Counted from the first letter of the stretch, positions 1 to 9,242 are shown. The stretch: DNA of 64,000 bases from Gammaproteobacteria bacterium (GCA_023228645.1 JALOAT010000013.1:1-64000); one strand, 5' to 3'. Made by a program: numbers and translations. Notes: generated by a model not told the origin, from the letters alone.

Positions 1-40
1 GGCGGTCTCCGTCGAAGAGGGAACTTCGTCCAATGGATGA
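1..40 (+). CDS. possible tail of an upstream gene (partial)
   Basis: The reading frame beginning at base 2 is open from the window edge to a TGA at 38-40, overlapping the ATG of the next gene at 33 by a few bases. Such short overlaps are usual in this genome. Only about 12 residues are visible, so no function can be given, and the open frame could be chance. Confidence 0.2.
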   Translation, partial: AVSVEEGTSSNG

Positions 41-911
41 CATCGCCGAGGCACTGGGCACGGCCGGTTATGCGGTCATGCCACAGGTCATCGAACCGTC
101 GCTGGTGAGACACCTGCGCGGCGTATTGCTCCGATGGTTCGGCTCAGGAAGGCCGGCGCGCTTTCGCGACGGGCTGGCCTCCTTCGACCCCTTCAACGAC
201 CCCGACCTGACGGAGCTGCTGGTGTTGTTGGAGAACCGTCCGATCCTGGAGACGTTGCGCAAAGTGATCGGGCCGGAGCTGTGCTACTGCAATCACAGCG
301 CGGCATTCTGCAATGTCGCCACGCTGTGGCACCGCGACCACTTCGGCATCGACGGGCGGCAGGGTGCGGGGCCGGAAGGATACGCTCTCTACAAGGTCAT
401 GCTGTACCTGCAGGATCACAAGCACGGCGCAGGGGCCCTGCGGGTGAAGCCCGGTTCGCATCGCGCCGACACGGCCATGGAGCGCACCCTGCACGTCGCC
501 GCCGGTGACGCCATTTTGTTCGATCTGCGTCTGCTCCATTGCGGTACCGAGCGGACCGTACTGCCCATGCCGATCGACTGGGTGCTGCGGCGCGTACTGC
601 GCCGACTGCCTAACCGTGACGATGCGTTTGCGGTCCGCCGTTTCATCCGGCGCCTGCACGCGCCGGAAGATCGTCTGCTTGTCTCCTTCGTGTTCGGCCG
701 CGCCAATGCCTACAGCCGCATGCACCTGGAGAAGTTCTGGCAGCATCAGCGTGCCCTCGGTGCGCATCATCGCCCCCCTTCGGACACGGTGGTCGCGACT
801 CTGGGGCGGCTCGGCATCCGGGCGCTTGATGTGGACGGGGTGGTGCGAGGTACGGAGATCCCGCGGCCCATTCCGGCCTGGTCCGCGTTGACGACGGCGA
901 CTCATCAGTGA
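33..911 (+). CDS. phytanoyl-CoA dioxygenase (PhyH) family protein
   Basis: The 292-aa protein looks like an Fe(II)/2-oxoglutarate oxygenase of the PhyH family. The iron-binding HxD is visible as WHRDHFG near residue 98, and a distal histidine occurs in LLHCGTER near residue 169. The region between them (LYLQDHKHGAGALRVKPGSHR) has the typical PhyH pattern in which a conserved GSH precedes the distal histidine. A GAGGGAA ribosome site lies about 10 bases before the ATG. The stop overlaps the next reading frame. The neighbouring manC suggests a role in modifying a sugar or lipid for surface polysaccharide, but that is inferred from context only. The substrate is unknown. Confidence 0.75.
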   Translation: MDDIAEALGTAGYAVMPQVIEPSLVRHLRGVLLRWFGSGRPARFRDGLASFDPFNDPDLTELLVLLENRPILETLRKVIGPELCYCNHSAAFCNVATLWHRDHFGIDGRQGAGPEGYALYKVMLYLQDHKHGAGALRVKPGSHRADTAMERTLHVAAGDAILFDLRLLHCGTERTVLPMPIDWVLRRVLRRLPNRDDAFAVRRFIRRLHAPEDRLLVSFVFGRANAYSRMHLEKFWQHQRALGAHHRPPSDTVVATLGRLGIRALDVDGVVRGTEIPRPIPAWSALTTATHQ

Positions 912-928
912 AGGAAAACGGTGATGTC

Positions 929-2362
929 ATGGTCCCTGTGATTCTCTCCGGCGGCAGCGGCGCGCGCCTGTGGCCGCTGTCCCGTGCCGCGTTTCCAAAA
1001 CAGTTTTTGCCGCTGATCGGCGACAAGAGTCTGCTGACGTTAACGCTGCAACGCGTCGAGGGCTTGAACGGGTTGCAGCCCCCCCTGGTGGTGTGCAATG
1101 ACGAGCACCGTTTCCTGGTGGCCGAACAGCTGCGTGTTGCCGGTGTGGATGACGCGACCATCGTGCTCGAACCATCAGGCCGCAACACAGCGCCTGCAGT
1201 GGCCGTGGCGGCCCTCGCGCTGGCGGAACAGGACCCCGCGACCGTGATGCTGGTGCTGCCGGCGGATCATCTGATCCCCGACCACAGGGCACTGCACGAG
1301 ACCCTGCGGGCGGCGCACGAGGCGGCGGCGAGCGGGAACCTGGTGACGCTCGGCGTCGTGCCGAGCCGGGCGGAGACCGGCTACGGCTACATCAAGCGCG
1401 GCGCGCCCGCCGGTGATGCGCTGGCCGGTGCGGACACCTGGTTCCGGGTGGAGCGCTTCGTCGAGAAGCCGGACCTCGCCAGCGCCGAACGCTACCTGGG
1501 ATCGGGTGACTATTTCTGGAACAGCGGCATCTTCCTGTTCAAGGCCCAACGGATCCTGGAGGAACTGGACGAGCACGCGCCGGACATCCTGCATAGCGCG
1601 CGGGAGGCCCTCCGTCTCGCACGGCGCGATCTCTCGTTCACGCGACTGGACAGTGCGGCCTTCGTCGGCTGCCGTGGCGAGTCCATCGATTACGCGGTCA
1701 TGGAGAAGACCGGGCACGCGGTGGTGGTCCCGCTCCGCACCGGCTGGTCCGATCTCGGCTCCTGGTCGGCACTGCAACAATCGTGTCCCCCCGATCCGGA
1801 GGGCAACGTATTGCTTGGCGACGTGCTCGCCGAGGACACGCGCAACTGCTACGTGCGTTCCGAGGGGCGCTTGGTGGCCACGCTTGGTTTGTTTGATCAC
1901 GTGGTGGTGGAGACCGCCGATGCCGTGCTGGTGGCGCACCGTGATCGGGTACAGGACGTCAAGCGCATCGTGGAACGCCTCAAGGCCGCCGGGCGCGACG
2001 AGACGGACTTCCATCGTCGGGTGTTCCGGCCGTGGGGCTGGTACGAAGGCATCGCGCGCGCGGAACGGTTTCAGGTCAAGCACATCCAGGTGAATCCCGG
2101 CGCCCGGTTGTCCCTGCAAATGCATCATCACCGCGCCGAACACTGGGTGGTGGTCCGGGGCACGGCGCGCGTCACCTGCGGCGATGAGACCCGGCTGCTC
2201 GGCGAGGATCAGTCCACCTACATCCCGCTCGGCACCGCGCACCGTCTGGAAAACCCCGGGGTGATTCCACTCGAACTCATCGAAGTTCAGACCGGCAGCT
2301 ATCTGGGTGAAGACGACATCGTCCGCTTCGACGATCAGTATGGAAGGAACCAACAGGCCTGA
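929..2362 (+). CDS. manC: mannose-1-phosphate guanylyltransferase / mannose-6-phosphate isomerase
   Basis: This is a bifunctional type II enzyme (AlgA/ManC/XanB family) that makes GDP-mannose for polysaccharide synthesis in the cytoplasm. The N-terminal nucleotidyltransferase opens with VILSGGSGARLWPLSR and the pyrophosphorylase lysine region FVEKP is near residue 185. The C-terminal cupin (about residues 365-475) carries the isomerase motif PGARLSLQMHHHRAEHW. The length of 477 aa is normal. The frame extends upstream to a GTG at 908 overlapping the previous stop. The ATG at 929 is preferred because it gives the family's usual N-terminus and follows an AAGGA. Confidence 0.95.
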   Translation: MVPVILSGGSGARLWPLSRAAFPKQFLPLIGDKSLLTLTLQRVEGLNGLQPPLVVCNDEHRFLVAEQLRVAGVDDATIVLEPSGRNTAPAVAVAALALAEQDPATVMLVLPADHLIPDHRALHETLRAAHEAAASGNLVTLGVVPSRAETGYGYIKRGAPAGDALAGADTWFRVERFVEKPDLASAERYLGSGDYFWNSGIFLFKAQRILEELDEHAPDILHSAREALRLARRDLSFTRLDSAAFVGCRGESIDYAVMEKTGHAVVVPLRTGWSDLGSWSALQQSCPPDPEGNVLLGDVLAEDTRNCYVRSEGRLVATLGLFDHVVVETADAVLVAHRDRVQDVKRIVERLKAAGRDETDFHRRVFRPWGWYEGIARAERFQVKHIQVNPGARLSLQMHHHRAEHWVVVRGTARVTCGDETRLLGEDQSTYIPLGTAHRLENPGVIPLELIEVQTGSYLGEDDIVRFDDQYGRNQQA

Positions 2363-2404
2363 CTATCTCACAATGGCCCGTACGCCACGCCAAGGCCACA
2401 CTAC

Positions 2405-2875
2405 ATGCACACCGGTCCCGTGAATGAATGGTTTGGCCCATTGCATCGGCGCATCATTGCCGCCGCCGCACTGCTCATGCTGGGGGGTATCGTCGCACTC
2501 AAGATCGCCTCACCGCGGTGGTATGCGCTCTTGCTTACGCGAGAGGACAGCCCCGGCGAATACCTGACAGCGCTCCTGTACCTGGGCGCTGCAGTACTGG
2601 CTGCACAGATCGCATTCATTCACCGCCGCCTGGACCGTCGACTGCTCGGCGGGGCCTACCTGGTCCTGACGCTCGGGCTCGCGTTCATTGCCATGGAGGA
2701 GATCAGCTGGGGGCAGCGCCTGTTCGCCATTGAAACGCCGGCCGCACTCGTCGCCCACAATCAGCAAGGCGAGATCACCGTGCATAACCTGACGTTTTTT
2801 CACGGTGGATGGTCGCAAGAAGCGCCAGGTAACGAGCGGCCCTTCTTGCTCATAGTTTCTACGGTGTTCTGTTGA
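2405..2875 (+). CDS. truncated membrane protein of unknown function
   Basis: The 156-aa product has three likely membrane segments (about residues 18-36, 52-72 and 78-98) and then a conserved-looking EEISWGQRLFAIETP stretch, which I recall from larger uncharacterised bacterial membrane proteins. After residue about 130 the sequence loses membrane-protein character, and the frame ends 17 bases inside the convergent gene on the other strand. I read this as a 3'-truncated gene, possibly non-functional. It could still be expressed with manC, 42 bases upstream. Confidence 0.5.
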   Translation: MHTGPVNEWFGPLHRRIIAAAALLMLGGIVALKIASPRWYALLLTREDSPGEYLTALLYLGAAVLAAQIAFIHRRLDRRLLGGAYLVLTLGLAFIAMEEISWGQRLFAIETPAALVAHNQQGEITVHNLTFFHGGWSQEAPGNERPFLLIVSTVFC

Positions 2876-4247
2876 GGGTGCGGAGGAGACGGGCGAGCCG
2901 TCGCCAGCGGGTAGCACGCAGCGGCCGGCCCCCTTCCACTATGGAACCGTGGGAGCGTAGATAATGCACCGAGAACCGATACAGACTGCCGTTCCATGCC
3001 TGCACACGCGGCCATCGCACGCTTGCACGCGCCATGCCCCAGTAAAAGCGTCCCGCCAGACCGGCACCGTGCCCGACGGGGGTGGTCACGTGGAGCAGGC
3101 GTTCCGCTGCAAGGGTGAATCCCGCCAGTGCTGCACGATGCGCGGCGAAGTGCCGGGGCAAGCCGGCCACGGTCGCGGCACCGGCCTGACGCTCTGACCA
3201 CGCGTAATCGCACAGTTCGCGCATGGGCAAGGTCCTGCGCGCATGGTGGCCATCGACCAGTTGCGCATGGGCAATGGCGTGGATGAGCCGGTGGCGTTGG
3301 CAGGGCAGACGGCAGCGCAGCGGACCGATCGCGGGAAGGCTCTCCGCCCAAAGGTCCGCAGCCGGCAGAAGCGCCCGGTACGACAGCGGCAACGCCTCGT
3401 GGTGCAGCTCGATGGGGCATTCCTCCTGCGCGCGCGTCATGGGTGCCAGATGATGGTGGTCGCTGAAGTCCCACTTGCCAGGCGTTGCCGCGCGATAATC
3501 CAGCGCGCACATGACGGCTACGGCACGCGGCAGTTCTTCCGCATGCACCAGCACGTCGATGTCGCTCAGCCAGCGCCCACCGTCGTCCGGGTACACGCCG
3601 GCCACCAGCAGCGCCGCGCCCTTGAGCAACAGCGGCTCGATGCCTTCGTCGTTCAGCGCACCGACAGTCTCATCCAGTTGCCTGCGAACCTGCTGATTGT
3701 GATCCCAGGTCAGCGCGTGCAAGGTGGCCAGGTGTTCGCGCAGCCACTGCGGAAGCCCATGCGCACGGCCATGCTGGAGCAGGCGCTGCCAAAGCAGGCC
3801 GGCGATTCGGTAATGGAAAGCGAGGCGCGCCACGGCCTCCCAGAACCCGTCACGCACACGCCGGGGCACACCGGCTTGACCATCCGGTGCGACGGCGTTG
3901 CCGATGAAGCGCAAGGCGGCGGCGCGGGTCGTCGGTGACGGGGCAGCGGGCGACATGTCTTCGGCGGGCCACGGTGTCTGCTGCACCAGCCCGGCGTGAA
4001 GCAGGGCATCGATGAGGGACTCCACGTCCCCGCGCACCACCTCGGCGTCGGCCCGCGTCTCCTTGGCGAGCGCGGCGGCGATCTGCCGACTGGAGGCCGT
4101 GCTGCGCAGGCGGCGCCAAATGGCCGCACCGGTGCCGTTCAACGAGTACACGTCCCCCAGGTCCGCGCGCCAAACCACCAGCCCATCGGCGTCTGCATCA
4201 TCCACGGCCGCCGGATGTGCCCGGTAACAGATCTCCGTCTTGTTCAC
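2859..4247 (-). CDS. PqqD-domain / nucleotidyltransferase (NTP_transf_5) fusion protein
   Basis: The 462-aa protein has two parts. Residues about 5-90 are PqqD-like (WRADLGDVYSLNGTGAAIWRRL followed by a helical segment), a fold that binds peptides or wing-like partners. Residues about 110-460 match the uncharacterised nucleotidyltransferase family PF14907, with LLKGAALL and WLSDIDVLVH as the strand-and-acidic-pair core. The start is a GTG at 4247 with an AGGAG seven bases upstream. It lies 50 bases inside the preceding kinase gene, which suggests coupled translation. Together with the two genes before it, the set resembles the HPr-rel-A modules described beside exopolysaccharide/exosortase loci. 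The substrate is unknown. Confidence 0.75.
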   Translation of the reverse strand: MNKTEICYRAHPAAVDDADADGLVVWRADLGDVYSLNGTGAAIWRRLRSTASSRQIAAALAKETRADAEVVRGDVESLIDALLHAGLVQQTPWPAEDMSPAAPSPTTRAAALRFIGNAVAPDGQAGVPRRVRDGFWEAVARLAFHYRIAGLLWQRLLQHGRAHGLPQWLREHLATLHALTWDHNQQVRRQLDETVGALNDEGIEPLLLKGAALLVAGVYPDDGGRWLSDIDVLVHAEELPRAVAVMCALDYRAATPGKWDFSDHHHLAPMTRAQEECPIELHHEALPLSYRALLPAADLWAESLPAIGPLRCRLPCQRHRLIHAIAHAQLVDGHHARRTLPMRELCDYAWSERQAGAATVAGLPRHFAAHRAALAGFTLAAERLLHVTTPVGHGAGLAGRFYWGMARASVRWPRVQAWNGSLYRFSVHYLRSHGSIVEGGRPLRATRWRRLARLLRTLNRTP

Positions 4248-5061
4248 CGCTTTGCTCCTGCACCACCGCCCCAAGAAATTCCGCGACCAGGTCTGCCGTC
4301 TCATCCACACCGCCCATGCGCACCACCAGCGCGCGGCAGCATTTGGCCACCGCGAGCGCCGCATCGATCCCGAACGACCCGTGGGCGAGACTGTTGAGCA
4401 CCTGCGGCAGAAGCCTGGCAGTGGCCTCGGCGGCGGAGATTTCCGTGAGCGTCGCGCGATGGGAATCACTGCGCTCCAGGAACATGAGGGTGCCGAGCGG
4501 GGCAGGGCTCAAGCGGCAACGGAGGTGTTCCGCGGGCAGATGCCAGGTTGCGCCCGTGACGAAGCCTTGCGGGGGATAGTCTGCACGACCCGCCGGCACA
4601 CCCTTCAGGCACAGTGCATGGGGATACGGATGCACCAGGCCGTCACCCGGCTCAACGGGCGCCAGTTCGTCGCTCAGGTAGGCGCAGCCGCGCTCCACCA
4701 GGGCCAGGGCCAGGGTCGATTTGCCCGTACCTGACGGCGCCACCAGCAACACACTCCGGGCGCCGGCAAACAGTACGGCCGCGTGCACGAACAACAGGTC
4801 GGGCCGGGCCTTTTGCAGGTCGAGCACCAGCCGATGCTCGAACAGATAAAGGAACTCGCCCGCGTCAGTGCTGGTAGATGTCCCTTCGTCGCTGTGCAGC
4901 AAAAACTGCCCAGCCCGGTGTTCAACCCGGTAACGCACGGGCGACGACGACAACGGTGCGTGCTGAACCTGCGCGTAGTTCATCTGCAGGATCGCCTCGG
5001 CGTCGGCGCCGCCGACCGCCACCCGAAAGGTTTGTCCGAGCAACTGGATTGCAAGCTCCAT
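4198..5061 (-). CDS. HprK-like serine kinase (HPr-rel-A type)
   Basis: The 287-aa protein resembles the C-terminal kinase domain of HPr kinase/phosphorylase. The P-loop is LLVAPSGTGKSTLALAL near residue 105, followed by the acidic YLSDELAPV strand typical of HprK-related kinases. The N-terminal part (about 1-90) is not HprK-like. No HPr gene is visible nearby, so the phosphate acceptor is unknown. The start is taken at the ATG at 5061. The open frame runs further upstream, but that stretch overlaps the PqqD gene and reads as low-complexity arginine-rich shadow. The 3' end overlaps the next gene by 50 bases. Confidence 0.75.
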   Translation of the reverse strand: MELAIQLLGQTFRVAVGGADAEAILQMNYAQVQHAPLSSSPVRYRVEHRAGQFLLHSDEGTSTSTDAGEFLYLFEHRLVLDLQKARPDLLFVHAAVLFAGARSVLLVAPSGTGKSTLALALVERGCAYLSDELAPVEPGDGLVHPYPHALCLKGVPAGRADYPPQGFVTGATWHLPAEHLRCRLSPAPLGTLMFLERSDSHRATLTEISAAEATARLLPQVLNSLAHGSFGIDAALAVAKCCRALVVRMGGVDETADLVAEFLGAVVQEQSGEQDGDLLPGTSGGRG

Positions 5062-5081
5062 CGGCGAGGCTCGGCGCGTGT

Positions 5082-5384
5082 TTACGCCGAGACGTTCCGC
5101 TTTCTGGCGACGGACTGCGCCATGCTGTCGCAGACGAGCCCCCGGGCCGCAAATTCCTTCAGCAGACGGTCCACGTCCTGGGCGACCATGGCGCGGGGCG
5201 TGCGGAAATGGCGTGCCACGGCCTCTTCGATCTCGCCTGCGGAACGTGAACCGTCGCACAGGTCCCATACCAGCGCCGCCGTGGCATTGAGCTGGTGGAT
5301 GTGGTCGTTGGCCGGGTCGAAGATGATCTTCTCGTCCTCGACCACCCGCACGATGAGGCTCGCTTCGTTCCGTCTCGGATGCAT
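5082..5384 (-). CDS. PqqD family protein
   Basis: This 100-aa protein has the PqqD pattern: a short beta region (RVVEDEKIIFDPANDHIHQLNATAALVWDLCDG) followed by helices with SAGEIEEAVARHF and a C-terminal RLLKEFAARGLV. PqqD proteins bind a substrate peptide or present it to a partner enzyme. No peptide precursor or radical SAM enzyme is visible here. The start at 5384 is supported by a GGAGGT six bases upstream. The kinase gene follows 20 bases later, so the two are probably co-transcribed. It may be the PqqD component of an HPr-rel-A system. Confidence 0.8.
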   Translation of the reverse strand: MHPRRNEASLIVRVVEDEKIIFDPANDHIHQLNATAALVWDLCDGSRSAGEIEEAVARHFRTPRAMVAQDVDRLLKEFAARGLVCDSMAQSVARKRNVSA

Positions 5385-5421
5385 GTCCTTACCTCCGTTT
5401 GGTAGTGTTTCGTGCCGCCCA

Positions 5422-6174
5422 CTACCGCGCACGATTCAGTACCGTACCCACCACCTTCACGCGGTCCAGCAATTCCAAGCTGCGGTTCAGTTCATCCCCG
5501 CGTGTCCGGCCATCGTCCACCACCAGCAACACCACGTCGAGATAGGGTGACAACAGGATGACGTCATCGCCGAGCAGCACCGGCGGCATGTCCACGATGA
5601 CGCAGCCCAGATCGGGGCGGCCTCGCAGATCATCGATGAGGTTGACCATCTTCTTCGAGCCGAGCAGTTCCGATCCACGCGCGGCCGCTGCGTTCCCCGG
5701 CAGGAGTATCAGGCGTTCGATGCCGGGAGCGATGAGCACCTGCTCGAGCGCCAGTTCCGAATCCAGGTAATCGGCGAGACCCCGTTCGGTTTCCAATCCG
5801 AAACAACGCAGGACGCCGGGTCGGCGCAGATCCGCATCCAGTAGCACGACGCTGGTATTGGGTTCACGCGCCATGCTGATGGCGAGGTTGGCTGCGGTGA
5901 CGGTCTTGCCCTCCTTTGCCACCGGGCTGGTGATGCCTACCACCTTCCAGCCATCGTGCCGCAGCATGTTCAGCACGCGGGCGCGCAGTACCCGATAGGC
6001 GTCTGCGGCGGGATGGTCGGTCATGTCGGCGATGAGCCGGTGGCGTCGCATGACGTCCCAGGAGACCTGCATCTGCCGGGCCAGCGCAGTCAGTTCCGGA
6101 CCCGCGCGATCACGCGCATCGAACAGCAGTTCACGACGGCCGGCGAGTTGCAGCGCCCTGGTGATTCTATCCAC
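5422..6174 (-). CDS. CpsD/CapB-type polysaccharide biosynthesis ATPase (BY-kinase family)
   Basis: The 250-aa cytoplasmic protein belongs to the P-loop family that works with Wzz-type chain-length proteins. The Walker A region is SPVAKEGKTVTAANLA near residue 85, Walker A' is VVLLDADLRRPGV near 109 and Walker B is CVIVDMPPVL near 200. The C-terminus ends at VLNRAR with no tyrosine cluster, so the usual autophosphorylated tail is absent. It may act as an ATPase rather than a classical autokinase. The start overlaps the end of the Wzz gene by eight bases, which fits a coupled pair. Confidence 0.85.
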   Translation of the reverse strand: MDRITRALQLAGRRELLFDARDRAGPELTALARQMQVSWDVMRRHRLIADMTDHPAADAYRVLRARVLNMLRHDGWKVVGITSPVAKEGKTVTAANLAISMAREPNTSVVLLDADLRRPGVLRCFGLETERGLADYLDSELALEQVLIAPGIERLILLPGNAAAARGSELLGSKKMVNLIDDLRGRPDLGCVIVDMPPVLLGDDVILLSPYLDVVLLVVDDGRTRGDELNRSLELLDRVKVVGTVLNRAR

Positions 6175-7930
6175 GCGCGGTTTTCTCCTCTAAAGGGCTC
6201 GCGGCGGCAGTGGAATCCATCCAAGGGCTGCCCGGCGTGTCGTGAAGTGAAGCCGCGGACGTACTCAGTAACAGCGCGACCATTGCCGCCGCTCTGCCGC
6301 CCGGCAGGATCCGCGCGGTCGCGACGCGGATCTCCGGGATCACCGCGAGCGGCGGCGCACCCACCCGCAGCGCAACGCCGCGCACCCCGTGCACGCTCCG
6401 ATCCAGGTATTCGGCCAAGCTTGCCGCCCCCACGCCCGCGATCACGGCGAAGAACCCGCCCAACAAAAGGATGCCGAGCCGATTGGGACTCTCCGGGGTG
6501 ACGGGCAGCCGCGCCGGGCTGGTCAGCACGAAACGCTCCGCGTTGTCGCCGGACTCCAGTTGCTCGGCCAACCTGGCCTGCAACTGCTTCTCCTTGAGCT
6601 CGCCGAATTTCTTCAAGTTGTTGGCGTAGTCACGGCTCAGGGACTTGAAATCACGCTCGGCTACAGGCGTTTTAAAAAGGCGAGCCTCATACTCGACCAG
6701 TTTTTCCTGCAGCTGGACCTGACGTTCACGCTCCGCGCGCAGCGCCGCCTGCGCCGCATCCAGCTGACTCTTCAACGCCACAAAGCGCGGATTGTCCGGC
6801 GGGATTAGCGACGTGGAGGAGGCCGGGACCGCCGGATTGACGAGCGTCGCTTGCAGGCCGTTTTGCACCGCGGTGACCGCCGCCACGAGTTTGCGCACGC
6901 TCGGATGCTCCTCGCCATAGCGCTGGCGCGCCTGGGCCAGTTGCTCCTGAAGCGATATCAGTTCAGCGAGCAGTTCGTCGGTGCGCGCACCGAGGCCCGC
7001 CTGGTCGGCCAGCACGCTGATTTCGTGGCGCATGCGCGTGATGTCGGGATGCTCGGCGGAATACTTGGCCGACGCGCGCAGGTATTCGGCGGTGAGCTGG
7101 GCAAGGCGATCGCCGGCCGAGAGGACGCGTTTGCCGTCCTCGCCGACGATGTCCTTGAAGGGACTGGTGAGGCTCATCTCCGCTTCCGTGGCGCTGATGC
7201 GCCCTTCCAGGTTGCGGATCTGCTCACGGGTGCGCTCGATCTCCTCCTCGGTCTTCTCGTACAGCTTGAGATTCATGCTCATGAGCTCCGGCAGTTCCTC
7301 CATGCGTTCCTGCTTGAACTCGGCGAGACGTTGTTCCTGCTGATTCAACTCCTCTTGCAAGATGTCGGCCTCGCGGCTGAGAAATTCGGAGACCTCGGCC
7401 GCCTGTCTGCTGCGTGCCTTGCGGTTTTCTTCCAGGTAACGCGCCGCCAGTTGGCGGGTCACCGCCTGAGCCACCTCCGGCGTATCCGCGGCAAAACCCA
7501 CCGTGAACGCAATGGTGAGCGTGCTGCTGCCACGCGCGTCAGGTCTGCTCGCATTGATGTCCACCATGGTGACTGCGATGTCCTTGCGGATACGTTCGAC
7601 GGCGCTGCCCGGGTCCGTCTTGCGGAGCTCGGGGTACAGATCGAAGTCCTCCGCAATCTTGAGCACGTTGTCGTAGGTGACGATGCGCTGGCGGATGACC
7701 TCGATCTGTTCCTGAACGTATCCGGTCACCGTGGTCTTGATGAGATCCGTCGGGATGGACTGGCGCTCGATCAGGATCGTCGCCTCGGAGCGATACACCG
7801 GCGGGAGCAGAAATGCCAGCGCCGCGGACAGCGCGAGAATGAGCATTCCCGGCAAAATCAAAAAGCGCTTGCGGCGCCTTATGACGTCCAGCAGTTCCTC
7901 AAGGCCGAAGGGATGTTGCAGAGCTTCCAT
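6167..7930 (-). CDS. Wzz/GumC-type chain-length determinant protein
   Basis: The 587-aa inner-membrane protein controls export or length of an exopolysaccharide. There is one membrane segment near residues 24-43 (LILPGMLILALSAALAFLLPP), a Wzz domain after it, a long periplasmic coiled coil at about 170-440 rich in E, Q and R, the GNVR-type proline motif ARLPVTPESPNR near 490, and a second membrane segment at about 495-520. The cytoplasmic tail is short, with the kinase domain encoded separately by the overlapping downstream gene. A small GTTACC-like gap separates it from the barrel gene upstream. Confidence 0.88.
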   Translation of the reverse strand: MEALQHPFGLEELLDVIRRRKRFLILPGMLILALSAALAFLLPPVYRSEATILIERQSIPTDLIKTTVTGYVQEQIEVIRQRIVTYDNVLKIAEDFDLYPELRKTDPGSAVERIRKDIAVTMVDINASRPDARGSSTLTIAFTVGFAADTPEVAQAVTRQLAARYLEENRKARSRQAAEVSEFLSREADILQEELNQQEQRLAEFKQERMEELPELMSMNLKLYEKTEEEIERTREQIRNLEGRISATEAEMSLTSPFKDIVGEDGKRVLSAGDRLAQLTAEYLRASAKYSAEHPDITRMRHEISVLADQAGLGARTDELLAELISLQEQLAQARQRYGEEHPSVRKLVAAVTAVQNGLQATLVNPAVPASSTSLIPPDNPRFVALKSQLDAAQAALRAERERQVQLQEKLVEYEARLFKTPVAERDFKSLSRDYANNLKKFGELKEKQLQARLAEQLESGDNAERFVLTSPARLPVTPESPNRLGILLLGGFFAVIAGVGAASLAEYLDRSVHGVRGVALRVGAPPLAVIPEIRVATARILPGGRAAAMVALLLSTSAASLHDTPGSPWMDSTAAASPLEEKTARG

Positions 7931-7956
7931 CCTTGGTCACCTGCATCCGGGATGCT

Positions 7957-9231
7957 TTAATCGAGCGTTACGGGCTGACCGAATCCGACAAAAACATACA
8001 AGGCATTACTTGTCGCACTGTCCGGATCCGATTCCCGGTCAATCCAGCGCAGGCGGTACTCGGCGCCGAGGCTCCATTGACGGTCCAATGCGTGGCGCAA
8101 CTCGGCATTGACCTCCACGTACTGCCGTCCGGTGTTGCGGAGCCTGTCCAACGGTGCGGTGTCGAAGGCCCGCGCCGAGGTCAGGAGTGCGGTACGGGGG
8201 CCAACCTGCCGATTCCATTTGGCTACCACCTGGTCGCTCTCCACCAGGTCGCCCAAACCATTGGGAAACACCTGGCGGCGAACCGACAGCATGGTGTTGG
8301 CGCGCTCGGTTTTGCCACGCCACGATAAACCGGCCACGAGACCGGCCTCGTCCCCGGCGCCACTCACCCGTCGGATGCCCGCCTCCAGGGCGACGCTCCC
8401 CACAGGCGAATAACTGTGACTGTAACCCGTTGCGACCTCATAGGTATCCACCGCACGGAGCCCTTCCGGCTCGAAACGCTGGACACGCACATCCATGTTG
8501 ATGGAATCGCGTCGCGAATACCGATGGATGAAACGGGTGGACAGGACGTGACGATCATAGTCGACCAGTTCGATCCCCGCCGGTTCATCGAAACGCTGGG
8601 TCGATAGCACATAAGCCAGCCGCAGCCGGCTTCTGGGGCTCAGATTATGCGTCCATGCAGGCTTGACCGAAACACGCTCCCGTTCCACGGGACGCGTCAC
8701 CAGGGCCACGTCGATGTCGCTGTCAGGTTCGTCGGCCGGATCCGGCGCCAGTTCGATGGTGCGCTGCAGCGTATCGTTCATGTAGCTGGCATCCAGCTGC
8801 CAGTTATCGCGCGGCGCTTCGTTTGTTCCCGTGAGCTGGAAGAAATAGTTGCCGGATTCGCGTGTCGCATCGGACGCGCTGTATTCGATAACGTCGAGCC
8901 CGGCGGTGGCGCTGAGAGTACTCTGCGCGCGATTGCGGGTGATGCCCAGGGCCGTGGCGAGACGCAAGCCGCGTTCACTCCGCGCCCCGGAGGGGGCCAG
9001 GTCGATGTTGTCGTCGTAGCTCCCCATCAGCTGCACCGCCGGATGCAACACCCAGGCGTCTTCCGCCTGCGACGTTGCACAGGCCAGTGCGCACAGCAGC
9101 ACCAGGACGCCGTTGCCCCTGCCGATGCAGCGGCCCGTTCGGCAAGTCGAATCGCCCTTGGCCGATCGCGTGGGCTGCGCCGCCACCTCTATCGCGTTAC
9201 GGCGTCGCGCGCGAATTCCTTGCCGCACCAC
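7957..9231 (-). CDS. outer-membrane beta-barrel protein of the exopolysaccharide locus
   Basis: The 424-aa product has alternating hydrophobic and polar residues, many aromatic strand ends and a C-terminal strand (ALYVFVGFGQPVTLD) suited to an outer-membrane barrel. A signal-like stretch GVLVLLCALACATSQAED lies at about residues 41-58, so the true start may be downstream of the GTG at 9231 used here. I saw no clearly better ATG or GTG. Barrel proteins of this kind occur with Wza-like and Wzz-like genes in PEP-CTERM/exosortase-type exopolysaccharide clusters, and they may form the outer part of the export path. No exosortase is in the window. Confidence 0.7.
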   Translation of the reverse strand: MVRQGIRARRRNAIEVAAQPTRSAKGDSTCRTGRCIGRGNGVLVLLCALACATSQAEDAWVLHPAVQLMGSYDDNIDLAPSGARSERGLRLATALGITRNRAQSTLSATAGLDVIEYSASDATRESGNYFFQLTGTNEAPRDNWQLDASYMNDTLQRTIELAPDPADEPDSDIDVALVTRPVERERVSVKPAWTHNLSPRSRLRLAYVLSTQRFDEPAGIELVDYDRHVLSTRFIHRYSRRDSINMDVRVQRFEPEGLRAVDTYEVATGYSHSYSPVGSVALEAGIRRVSGAGDEAGLVAGLSWRGKTERANTMLSVRRQVFPNGLGDLVESDQVVAKWNRQVGPRTALLTSARAFDTAPLDRLRNTGRQYVEVNAELRHALDRQWSLGAEYRLRWIDRESDPDSATSNALYVFVGFGQPVTLD

Positions 9232-9242
9232 CGGCCCGACCC

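Noticed and set aside
2876..5061. Plus-strand frames opposite the kinase and nucleotidyltransferase genes
   Set aside because: The minus-strand products have recognisable folds and ribosome sites. The plus-strand ones do not.
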